From the NCBI RefSeq assembly GCF_000003815.2, contig NC_049994.1, positions 17,845,356-17,909,355 of the forward strand: a stretch of DNA of 64,000 bases, in the 5' to 3' direction. This DNA comes from Branchiostoma floridae. Taxonomy: Eukaryota; Chordata; Leptocardii; Amphioxiformes; Branchiostomatidae. Made by a program: the position numbers and the translations under genes. Positions 1-11,400 of the stretch are shown here, piece by piece (within the stretch, counting starts at the first letter, position 1; each line of letters opens with the position of its first letter). The notes below the pieces were generated by a model. That model was not told the DNA's origin. It saw nothing but the letters and a program-made list of their open reading frames with translations, and ran no database searches.

Positions 1-123
1 ATCTGCTTGGAGATACTCACATACCAACACCTAGCCAGGTACTTATTGTAGTAAGCAAGTATAAAAGTAGCCAACATTATTAAACTATGGAGAGCAGTAC
101 CCAGGGTACAAAACACTGCCAAA

Positions 124-304
124 TACTGTAAATGCAGAAATGTTCGCAGTGGTATTATCATATATGTTCGCAGTTTTTGCGGTGACCACTTCACCACGAA
201 CTTAAAACCCCCGCGAAATTTTTCCATTATAGTACAATATGAGACTGCAGTCAATGGTGATACTGCAAATTTAAAACCACCAAAAAATAAATGCAGTTAC
301 AGTA
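124..304. mobile_element. Foldback MITE, TACTGTAAATG family, copy 1
   Basis: The element starts TACTGTAAATG and ends with a degraded complement, GCAGTTACAGTA. The interior is a series of self-complementary blocks (TTCGCAGT, GCGGTGACCACTTCACC, CCCGCGAAA). A better-preserved copy of the same structure is at 3621-3832. It is too short to code for a transposase and is non-autonomous. The superfamily is not assigned. Confidence 0.75.
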
Positions 305-629
305 TGCTCTTCAAAACACGCCAGACTGCCATGTATCTGCTTGGAGATGCTCTCATACCAACAGTATTACTCATCCCATTGACTAAGAATACTGACAGGA
401 TCGAGGTCATGACCTCAGCTACTGTAGGGTATTTCTGGTAACAGTAGAGGGTAAAGGTCAGGTACCAGCTGTTAAACTTCCTCCTACAGTCACTTCCCCC
501 TGAAATATGATACCTCACTTTGGAGTGTTCCACTTTTTCTGTAGGGTGTATTTAGCTGTGTCCTATGTTTTTTGAGATGTTGTAGATTTGCACATATGAT
601 ATTACACATGAGATCAATCATTCTATCAG

Positions 630-717
630 TCAATCAATCAACCAATCATTTAGCCAATCAAGCAAGTAATGACTCTAGTCAGTCAACCAATCAATCAAGA
701 AAGCAAGCAGTCCTTCT

Positions 718-751
<34 letters not shown>

Positions 752-752
752 C
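630..752. repeat. (CAAT)n simple repeat
   Basis: Imperfect CAATCAAT units run through this stretch and become a pure CAAT run at about 720-750. The 89-residue open frame over it is a repeat artefact rich in Ser, Asn and Gln. Confidence 0.85.
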
Positions 753-1220
753 TTTATTGCACAAAGGTAGATTTCATCGGCAAGTTGTCATACAATCCAT
801 ACATTTCATGTGATGTCAATGTGTCTTGCATACTTGTATGAAGCCACATTTGAAAAATTGAAGCCACTCTTAGTCAAGTATATCATATTTTGAAAACTTG
901 ATTTCTGTACGAAATTTTCTCAAAATGTAGAAAGAAAGAAAAATGTCACTGTCATCCATTTCAATAATTTTTGATTAACTTTTTAATGAATTTTTAGAAT
1001 ATTTCATGATATGCCTTGATTTAAAATGATATTTTTATGTTCACTGAACAATAAAAGAGAAATATATGATAATTGCATTTATCAGAATTTGGATGCAAAG
1101 AGAGTCCCAAGTTTCGCTTCAGTACATTCCATAATTATATTTCCTAAGATTGCAGCTTATCAATTTACACACTTTGCTTCTAGGGATTTCCTATTCCCTA
1201 AGCCCTGCTGTAGGCTGGAT

Positions 1221-1614
1221 GGCCTAGGAAAAAAATGTTGTGTTTCTTGTTTCAGAAAAAAAAATTTAGAGTCAGTAGGTAGGGATTACCTTTTTTTCCT
1301 TTATTTTTTTTAGGCTGGCCAAAACTCTAGTGTGACATATTACATTACAGTTGAACAAAGTAAACTGAATTGCATGAGGACACTAAGTGTCTGTCAATGT
1401 CAAACTTTAATTTTGTGCATAATAGATACATTTATTCTTCCTTAAGTAGGACTAGCACTGCCTTGAAGCAGTGTTTTACTTGAATAGGAAGCAGGCTGAA
1501 TAAAAATTCTAACTGGGACCCGTGACTCCACTGCCCATGCAAAAAAGTCTAGGGTCGGCAGGTTTTTCTAGGGTAGATCGGGAAACAGGAAACACAACAT
1601 TTTTTTTCCAGCCC
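1221..1614. mobile_element. Probable inverted-repeat element
   Basis: The left arm GGAAAAAAATGTTGTGTTTC (about 1227) recurs inverted near 1590-1610. The element is bracketed by a direct repeat reading TAAGCCC(T)TGCTGTAGGCTGG at about 1199-1219 and 1615-1635. That flank is longer than a normal target-site duplication, so the exact ends and the class are uncertain. Confidence 0.5.
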
Positions 1615-2255
1615 TAAGCCCTTGCTGTAGGCTGGGAGAAGCGCAGGTTTCACAATTAGATTTCTGTTATTCTGGCAGCGCAGCGATGCAAATTTCAATC
1701 ACTCCGTACAGAAAGCTGTACTTACAGAATTCAATTTGTCTGCAATTCGGGCAGGTCCATTCCAAGTACAGTTGTATTCTAATGGTCGGAGTGGTGAAAA
1801 TAAAATTAAAAAGTTGATAATTAGATGTTTGACTCTTTAACTTTTTCTAGCATAACGGTTTCATTTTTTTAGTTAATGATATTTTAATATAGCTGTTGAA
1901 ACTGAGTGGTACTTGTGATTTTTTAAAAAATGTTTACGTTTGAGTGGTTGTTTGCACTTTTGTAACCCCTGCAGACGCTATATTGTCTGGTGCCTCAAAA
2001 TGTTTATTCACTAAATGTCTACCATCACGTACTGTACACAGGATTTCTCATGCCTTGAATGTAAGGATTTAACATTGTGTATCACACCACAAATTTCTCT
2101 CTGGTTATTACACAGCAAGATATTTCATACACCAAAGGAAAAAACAAAAAATAGTGTTTATGTTGTGTTGTATACACTTACCATATATGTTATTGTATAG
2201 CATGAATATCTAATATGCATTCCTGTCAATGCTTCCACCCCCATGAGGAAGGAAT

Positions 2256-2455
2256 GGTATGTCCCACATGTTGGATAATTGATTTGAATTGAGCTCAGTC
2301 CCTATATCAGATCTCAGTCAGCGTGTTAAGCTCTCGCCGAGCCGCTTTCAAAACCCTGCTGGAACTGAGGGTATTTTACCGGAATTGAGTGTTGAATTCC
2401 AGGAACTGAGCGATATTTCCTTGTTTGTGCAGCGGAGGCTGATTCCGAAGCAGAC
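2256..2455 (+). promoter_or_regulatory. 5' UTR / proximal promoter of chimaerin
   Basis: This is the first stretch with raised GC and CpG before the exon 1 start codon. The chimaerin frame is closed upstream by a TGA at 2393-2395, with no ATG between it and 2456. The 5' end of the transcript must therefore be here or further upstream. No TATA box is evident and the start site is not determined. Confidence 0.4.
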
Positions 2456-2495
2456 ATGGACTCGGATTACGAACCGCCGCCATGGAAGTCATATC
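2456..2495 (+). other. Chimaerin coding exon 1
   Basis: The exon encodes [13 protein letters not shown] plus the first base (C) of a Leu codon, followed by donor GTGAGT. The vertebrate alpha2/beta2-chimaerin N-terminus has the same core (D-x-Y-x-PP-x-WKSYLYQLQQ). The split codon C|TG is completed by exon 2 at 43649. The exon is invisible to ORF length filters. Confidence 0.9.
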
Positions 2496-5400
2496 GTGAG
2501 TACAACATTGTTTCAGTCTTTACTTTATTTGTGTGGAACTAGTTGGAGTTCGTTATAACTCAAAATCGTAACCGCATTTTATTGTTTGATAGCTCTTCCA
2601 GTTTCAGGTCCGTTATGTAGACCAATCATAATTTCTTAACTTTATAATTATGGTGCATATACTAGTACTACACTACAGAAAATGACATTGCATTTTGGTC
2701 TACAATGAAGGTATGACATGTACAGTCATTACATGTCTTTGTCTTATCTAGTTGTGTCTGTTTTCTAATGATTTTTTCTCAGTGTTTGATCATAAGCTTT
2801 TCATATTACTTGAATTATAATGTTTTCACCAGCATACAGTCTGTTATTTATATGATACTACGTATAACAGTAACTATTGCATTTTGGTCTACAATTGAGG
2901 TTTGACGGTCATTACATGTCCTGGTCATATCTGCAGTTTTCTAATGATTTTCCTCAGTTTTTGATTATATATGAATTATAATATGTTTGCAAGCATACAC
3001 GGTTATTTATATGATACTAACGTATACTTATGCAGACGATTGGCAAAGCTTGAGACCCATTTGTGGGCTTGTTTTTGTTTGTAAAGGCCAAAGGTGGTAA
3101 ACAGACTGGTATGGCCCTCGCTCACAGTAAATAGTTTTCACTTTAGTCTATCAAATCAAAGCAAATTTAGTCTCTTGATAATTCAGACATACAAAGGTTC
3201 CATATGTAGAACCCATGTCAGTCTGTAGGTCTCAATACTAGGCAAAGTGGTGTATGGTATATGATATTGTGTAAGGTGATAATATCAATATTATGATATG
3301 ACAAATACAGAAATATCTGTGCTCAGACTATAGAATTTCACTCTGCTATGGATATACCATACTTTCCAAGACAGAAATTTTTACAATTTATAGTAATGTC
3401 TGAATAGATCAATCCCCCAAGTCAAGTTAGAATAAGCTATCTGTCTCTCGATGATTCAGACGTATACAAAGGCTCCAAATGTAGAGCCCATGTCAGTCTG
3501 AGCCGAGGGAGACAGTGAGCAATTCAGAGCTCGGCACTGATTGGAATTGTCTGGTATCCAATAATGACTCATGCTGTCTCAGTAGTAGCGATAGAAATTG
3601 GATTTATTTCTATATCCATTTACTGTAAATGCAGAAATGTTCGCGGTGGATTAATGTTCGCGGTTTTCGCGGTGACCACTTCACCGCGAATTTAAAACCA
3701 CCGCGAACATTTTTCTACTATGATGTTAGATTGCAGTCTGTGGTGTTACCGCGAACTTAAATCCACCGCGAAAAGTCCTTTTTCCCGCTACCGCGAAATT
3801 AAATCCCCGCGAACTTAAAAACATTTACAGTATGCTGAGTGACTGCCTTGACATTACTTATCCTAGGCTTGATTGATCTTTGTTTGTAAGTCTTGGTAAG
3901 AAAAGATTGTTGCTTTCGTGGTAACTTTCAGTTGAAAATTAAAAGAGAAAGTGCTTTGCTAAATGCTATAGACTTTTAAGTATCTACCTCTTAGCCCTGA
4001 AGAAATAATTTCTAAGTCATATTTTAGGAAAATTTATTTATTTATTTAAGAATATTCAGGGTGGTCCCTTGATTAACTGACTTACAAAAAACAGAATTGA
4101 TATACAAGAAAATCATTACTAACATGGGATCATCAATACACAATAAAACAACATAAAGTACATGTAGTAATTTATACACATGTACATGTAGTACGAAACG
4201 TTCAAACCCCTTTTCTTTAAAATGACTGGGCCAATATTTTTGCACCACTTTTTTCTACATGCATTTCAATTGGAAAATACAACTGCCAGCTTGAAAGATT
4301 TTATCTTTACTATATATTGACAATGCATGCGATTTTTATTACCATTATTAGACTAGAAATTAGTAGAATGCACTATTATGACAGTTATAGGATCCATTAT
4401 TATATAATTTATTATAATCCCCTTTTTAGATGATGACAGATGAAGTCCCATTATAGGACAGTTATGAGGGTAATTGGGGGCCAATCTTTTTATGGATTTT
4501 ATTATCAATTATTCATGACATCGAGCAAAATAATGACAGACCATCAATACATCAACATACATTTGTATATACAGAACTGTAATTCCTGATTTTTTCAGTG
4601 TACTTTTATGTCCACGGTTTTCACGGTGACGACTGCAACGTGAACTTATTCTTACTGACAACAAATAGTACAAGTGTCTTTTTTACATGCACCTGCTGCA
4701 ACCATGAACGTTTAGTTCCGAGAACAAGTTAAATATTCTCAGACCGTGAAAGTTTGGTATTGAGAAGACAAAGTGAATTACAGTACTAGTATATAATATT
4801 GCTTGTTTCTTAATCTGTAGAATGTTGTTCACAAAAAGTGTCTTATGTTCTTGATAAGTAAGGTAAGGTAAGGATGTATATACATGTACAGTACATGTAT
4901 ACTGTACCTCGTAATTGGTGCCAACTTGTAATTGCTTGACCATAATTACAGAATCCAGAAATGGGTCACAAATGGCAGGTATTGTTTCCATGGCCGTTCA
5001 GTATTCAAATTGACATTCATAAGGCAGGGGTCAAGGCAGGGGTCTGGTATCTGAAAATGAATGTTTATGATAAGTTGATAGGGCTGGTATGTACATTTAA
5101 TTTGATCATACTTTTAATGGTGCCAACTTGTACATGTACATGTAATTTTCAGATCATACAGAATCCAGACTTATTGGGTCAGAAATGGCAGACATTGTTT
5201 GCGTGGCCATTACGTTAGGTATCCAAACTGACATAATTGTCCCCTGTTACTGTGTTAGTAATTGCTAATGACGGCTGGTGGCTTTTTACAGAGATAGCAT
5301 CTCCCCTAGGCCTCCTGGTGTGTAAACTGCTTATTGTTGGAACCTGAGAATGATCCTGACCTTGGTGGTGTTTCTTGTCTGTTTCACACAATAGAACCAT

Positions 5401-8400
5401 TAGTCTTTTGTTCATTATGCTTCGCTGGTGGTAAGCATGCCAGCTTCTAGCTTACTCTGAGAATTATAACACAATATAATTGTGAAATGGACAATGTAAT
5501 TTCAACAGATTTTATATATATAACGTTATAGATAATGAGGACATAACAATGAAGACATCAATGTTAATCAAAGCCAATAGTCTTTTGAGAGTGAAAGCTA
5601 TACTTCTTCCGAAAAAATGACGGCTGGTGGCTTTTTGCCGAGATACCATCTCCCCTCCCGGTGTGTAACCTGGTTATTGTTGGAACCCAAACACTTTCCT
5701 GACCTCGGTGGTGTTTCTTGTCTGTTTCACACAATAGAACCATTAGTCTTTTGTTCATAATGTTTCACTGGTGGTAAGCGTGCCAGCTTCTAGTATACTC
5801 TGAGAATGATAACACAATATAATTGTGAAATGGATAATGTTTTTATTATTCCACAGATTTTGCTCATACTGCTTACTTACAAATGTACTGTAGTATGAAT
5901 AATGATGAGGACATATAACAATGAAGACATTACTGTCAACCAGACAAATAAGATGAATATGAAATATGAATATAAAAAAAGTTAATGAAAACATTTTAGT
6001 TTTATAAAATGAATATGTATGGAGGATTTTTGTTTGACAAATTAGACATAAGACTTACAAGTAGTTGCAAGTGGGCTGAAAAAGCCAGCCAGTGATGGGT
6101 TAAAGTAGTTTGGCCTTAGGCTAAAAGCAGGCAAAAGTCAATTATCCAAAATCACCAGTGTTAAAGTGATTTATCTGTTATTTGTCACATTGATCCATCC
6201 CATAATTGTATCAGATCCGTACAATTTTTGGTTTGTATATGTTTTCACACCTATACATTTGTAGATCCTCTGATACACCTAATGTGGATTCTTATTGTTG
6301 TTGTTTTTGAGGTCCTGAAAATGAGGTCTAGTTCCCTAGAAGTAGTCTTAGGTACTACAGCAATAATAGGTCTACACCCTTTTCCTGAAAGTAGCGTGGT
6401 ATTTTATATGGTGAACTTTGATCCTCGACTTAAACTTAAATCTTGGTTCTACTGCTAGTTCTGGGAGTCCTTCCCCTGGTCATGCCCTGATTGCCTATTG
6501 ATTGTTAAAAAAATGGGAAAAATATATGAGACATTAAACTGCTGTGCACTAGTGCCCCCTAGTGAATAAGCAAAGAACTGCATTCACCATGTCCAAATCA
6601 ACTACAACTTTACTGCAGAGGAGCGTTTAATTCCCCATTTGATACCAGTCACCTGAATGCCTGTTACAATAGGAAACAAACAGGCTTTAACCACCTGTCA
6701 GTACTACTGTTTACTGATGCGTTTATAATGACAGATGGGTTGTACCAAGTCACCCATCAGTATGGGGGGTCATGGCTTGCATGGTCACTTACTGCATGCT
6801 ATTATTTTATAAAATAATTGATAAAGGCTTCAAGTTTGAGTAATTTTCTTAATCTTGTTTAAAAAATAAATGTGTAAGTTCGGTTCATTTCTATGCCTTT
6901 TGATATGTTTTTTTTAAACATCTTTTAAGCCATAAGAGGGGTATGGGTAAGGGTAAGGAATCATTCTCCCTAGAGATTCTATTTTAGCATGTTACCTAGA
7001 CTTTATGTCAATACAAGCCACAAACACCCATTGTCTGCCTCATTTTGGGGCTTTGTGCTAAACAATGAAATGTTCCAACCTGGCACTTGACTGGAGATTG
7101 GGCAGAGTCACTGTTCCAAAGCACAATCATGGGGTCTGTGCCGTCCAGTTTGAAGAGAGAAGTTCATGAAGAACTGTCCTGCAGCATCTGCCTGGAGCTG
7201 TTCACCAGGCCCAAGGTACTGCCCTGTCAGCACACCTTCTGTCAGGACTGTCTACAGGACCATGCAGAGGTTAAAATACCTTTCCAGTGCCCAAACTGCC
7301 GTCAGCAGGTCAGACTGCCATCCCAGGGGGTTGCGGGTTTGCCGGACAGTCACATAGTGGCCAACATGATTGAGAAACTCCAAAAACAAGAAAATCACTT
7401 AGAAGAAACAAGGGAGCAAGCCCAGTCTGAAAACAGGTGCAGTATTCATCCCACAGAGGAGGTCAAGCTCTACTGTAAACAGTGTAACATGCCAGTTTGT
7501 ACTGAGTGTTGTGAAGAAGGCCATGATGGACATCCGACCACAGGCCTTAAAAAAGCTGCACAGGAAAGGAGTTCTACTATCCAGGTCTTGATCAATGAGG
7601 GAAGGAACATCATGGAAAGTTATTTAAGCTTCCTCAAAAGCCTGAGGGAAGAAGAGAAAACCCTGAATGAACAGAAACAGCAGACAGACAACATCATCAT
7701 TCAGGCCTACAACCAAATGGTGATGAAACTTATACAAAGAAAAGACCACCTCTTGTCTGAATCAGGAGAAAAACACACACAAAACTTGGACAAAATACAG
7801 ACTGAAAGGGACCGAGTGTTGGCAGATGTCAATGAACTATCTGCTGCCTGTGATTGCGCAGAACAAGAACTGCAGCTTGGATGGGTCAAGATTCTCAGTC
7901 AGCAAACCGCTTTGACAGAGGTGGTAGGAAAGTACAGAGGAAAAGCAGCACCAACTCCTGTACAAACCCAGCCTGCTGTCTTTCAGCCCACAGACACCCC
8001 AGTGCCAGTATTGGGACATGTGATGGTCCAGTCTCTCCCATCTGCACCGATCCCAGCAGCACCTGCATCTAGTAATGATGCAGCAAGGGGCACAGGTCAT
8101 CACAATGGTAACCAAAAGCAAGGGGAGCATCAACCTCAGAAGTTGTCATTTGGTGGAGAGGGATCAGAAACAGGACAGTTTCAGGGTCCATCCAGTGTTA
8201 CAGTGTCAGGTGAAGGGGAGGTCTTTGTAGCAGACCAAGGGAACCAGAGGATCCAAGTCTTCACCCTACAGGGAACATTTGGGAGAGAGTTCCCAACAGT
8301 CGTTTCAGGTGAAGAGAAGATGGATCCACATGATGTGGATATGGATGGGGAGGGGAACCTGTGGGTGGTTGGGAAGACAGACTCTGCTGGGTTTGCTGTG

Positions 8401-11400
8401 CAGTACAACAAACTGGGCAGGGTGCTCAGGAAGTTTGACCTACAGGAGACAGGGTGGAACAGAGGAGTTGCCGTGGACACCAGGAGGAACCACATCCTCA
8501 TCACACAGACCACAAGAGATAGGGACAACAAACATGGCGAGGTGCAGGTGTACAGGCCAGATGGGACATTTGTAAGAACTGTGGGTCAGCAGCAGGGGAT
8601 GAAGCTTCCACAGTATATCACTGTGGACGGGGAAGGGAACATTCTTGTGTCAGACTGTCAAAGGGACCGTGTCTATGTGTACGACGAGGATGGACAGTGT
8701 CTGTTCTCGCTGTTTGTAGATTTTGAAAATGATGATCAGCTGCATTTGGACTATGCCAGTGGCATCTGTACAGACAGGGCAGGTAACATCATCGTGGCAA
8801 ACACAGGATACAACCGTGTGGAGATGTTTAACAAGACAGGAAAATTCCTCAAACACATCACTACAGACATAATGAGGCCATGTGCTGTTGCCATGGCAAT
8901 ACAGGGACAGCTGGTAGTGACTGATTATAATGGCAGAGTCAGTATATTCCAGAACCTCTGAATCTGAGTCAGGTGATAACATGCATTGGCATAATACCGG
9001 TCATAAGCCTTATACCGGTCGATTAAAAATAGTGGAACTTAAAGAGATCTGCACGTGCAACAATAGTTATTTCTGAGCTGTGCACACTTCAGACATCTAG
9101 GTGTCCAATACATAATTTACAAAGCATCGATAACAATGCATTCGAAGACAACAAGGCCAAAAGTTTTCAGGTCATTTTCGGGGCAGGCGAGCTCGTCGTG
9201 GGACAAACACACTGTCACGTTCATCGCCAGGTTTGTAGATAATAATCACATGTGCTCACGGCACAAGACGAGCATGATTCAACAGCAAGCTTGAATTTCT
9301 TTTGGTGACCTACAACTCGTGTAAAAGTGTGAGGAATCGTTGCATTATCGCCCGGATCTACGACTGAATGGGTCAAATTGAACGTACGCCGCCATTTTCC
9401 CGCCATTTTTAATGCTACGGCCAGCAGTAAAGTTTTACGTCATAGCGGTTGTGACGGACCAAAATTAAATGAAAATTCTTGTCAGTATACGCCCATTTTC
9501 TCATGAATTTTTGTATGCTCATGCAGATTTTTGTTTTGTGCAACTACTAACAGGAAAAAAAGGAACAACAGAGGATGTATAAAGGTACATAGCGGCAGTT
9601 AATTGTGCCGTGTTTCGTTCGACCGGTATAGTGCACCCCCTTCCAACCACGCGCCCGTTCTCCGTGCAATTCCGCGGTGTGTTCCAATTACGATATTATG
9701 TTTTTAGCAGGACCAGAGAGACAAAATAATTTACACAGAAGAAGTGGCAAAGGTAAGCTGTAACAGCAACATGTAACTGGAGAAAATGATGCGTTGATCA
9801 TTTGCCAAATTAGCATTGCTTGAGAAATTGCCGTAAACCGACCGGTATTATGCCAATGGATGTTAATGGAACTTTATCAATCTGTAGACTTGAAACAACC
9901 AGAGGGGCGAGTAAGAACAGAAAGAAACAACATGCCCCCTACCCGGAATCGAACCGGGGTCGGCAGATCACAAATCACGAACGCTATCACCGTCGCCACA
10001 AAAGCACTAGTGCCCTTGGGTAAGGACGATAGGCAGTACTTGAACACCACTGTTACACTACTCCCCCTTTTCTTCAAGATTCGTCCTCGAATCTCCGAGT
10101 TCGACATCCCTGTGTGGCACATCCGCTAGCCTGTTACTCACAGGGTCGGCATGGGAACCAGTGAAACAACCAGAGGGGCGAGTAAGAACAGAAAGAAACA
10201 ACATGCCCCCTACCCGGAATCGAACCGGGGTCGGCAGATCACAAATCACGAACGCTATCACCGTCGCCACAAAAGCACTAGTGCCCTTGGGTAAGGACGA
10301 TAGGCAGTACTTGAACACCACTGTTACAGACTTAACAATTTGAAAACTTCAATTATTAGTGTACAGGTATCATATATCTGTTGTCTTTCATGATAAGATT
10401 TGGGAAGCAAACGTGTATTAACTACCTAGAATTACAGTTTATTTACTTTGAATTACTTATACTTTTAGTCTAAGAATACAAATGGATAGTGGAGTTTGTG
10501 AAGTTTCTTTTTCCAAACAAGGATGATTTTTTCATTTATATGATAAACATATTGTGTGGAATTTTTGTGCAGAAAAGCAAAAAAAAAAAGTTGTACTTCC
10601 AGGAAATCTTATGTAATTTAAGTGTCTGTTTTATTGAGCCCATGAAACATTCCAGATCTGCAGTAACTGTTGTAATATGACACTTGGTTATACAGTCAAA
10701 CCTGCCCCAAAAGGCCTCTTAGGGGACCAATGATATCTGGCGTATATTGACATGTGCGTGGTCACTATGGTTTTTAGTCATGTTTGTGTGTTCTGATGGA
10801 TGTGTATGGATATTTTTATGGTCCCAAGCAAACATGGTAATTTTAGGTCCCCTAGTAGTAGCTTCAGGTACTGTAGCAATACAATGTTGACACCCGCTTC
10901 TTGAAAGTAGTATCGTGTTAGTAATAAATACATGTGTGTGGCATTTTACATTCTGATCTTGAAACATTGACTTACACTTACGCGCTTTTACTACTTAAGT
11001 TCTAGTAGCATTTCCACTGGTCAGGTCCTGATACCCAGTTGATTACTGTTAGTGTTACAAAGTAGATGAGCCATTGAACTGCAGTACACTAGTGCCCCCT
11101 AGTGACTAGCCAAAGAACTGCATGCAGATTTCTACCATACTGTATTCATTACAATAAATAAATGCATTTATCCTTTGTATGTTTCAGAAGAAAACATAAG
11201 ATATAGGAGAGGGAGAGAAAGGAGGGGAATGGTTTATTGTATTTAAAACCAGTTGCAGTGCAAATATCTGAATTGTGGTTTCTTACAATTGTTGGAAGGT
11301 TGAAAGCACTAGTAACATAAAAGCTTGATCAGTTTCAAAAATGCCTTCATTTATAATACAAAATAATGTAGATAGACAAATTCAGAAAAAATAAATAAAG

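Larger units (their letters stand above)
1..2255. other. Non-coding flank upstream of chimaerin exon 1
   Basis: No coding exon is recognisable here. The stretch holds a foldback MITE (124-304), a CAAT-rich simple repeat (about 630-752) and a probable inverted-repeat element (about 1221-1614). The remaining short open frames have no family signature and biased, AT-rich composition. It probably contains distal promoter sequence of the chimaerin gene that starts at 2456. Confidence 0.6.

Noticed and set aside
7837-8133. Minus-strand and alternate-frame ORFs inside the TRIM-NHL genes
   Set aside because: They recur at the same place in every paralogue because the DNA is duplicated, and they lie under the real RING, B-box or NHL coding frame.
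9932-10005. Functional tRNA gene on the minus strand at the B-box-containing repeat
   Set aside because: The T arm is perfect, but the 5' strand of the acceptor stem does not pair with TAGGGGG and the anticodon stem does not form, so it is a tRNA-like module inside the LTR and not a tRNA gene.
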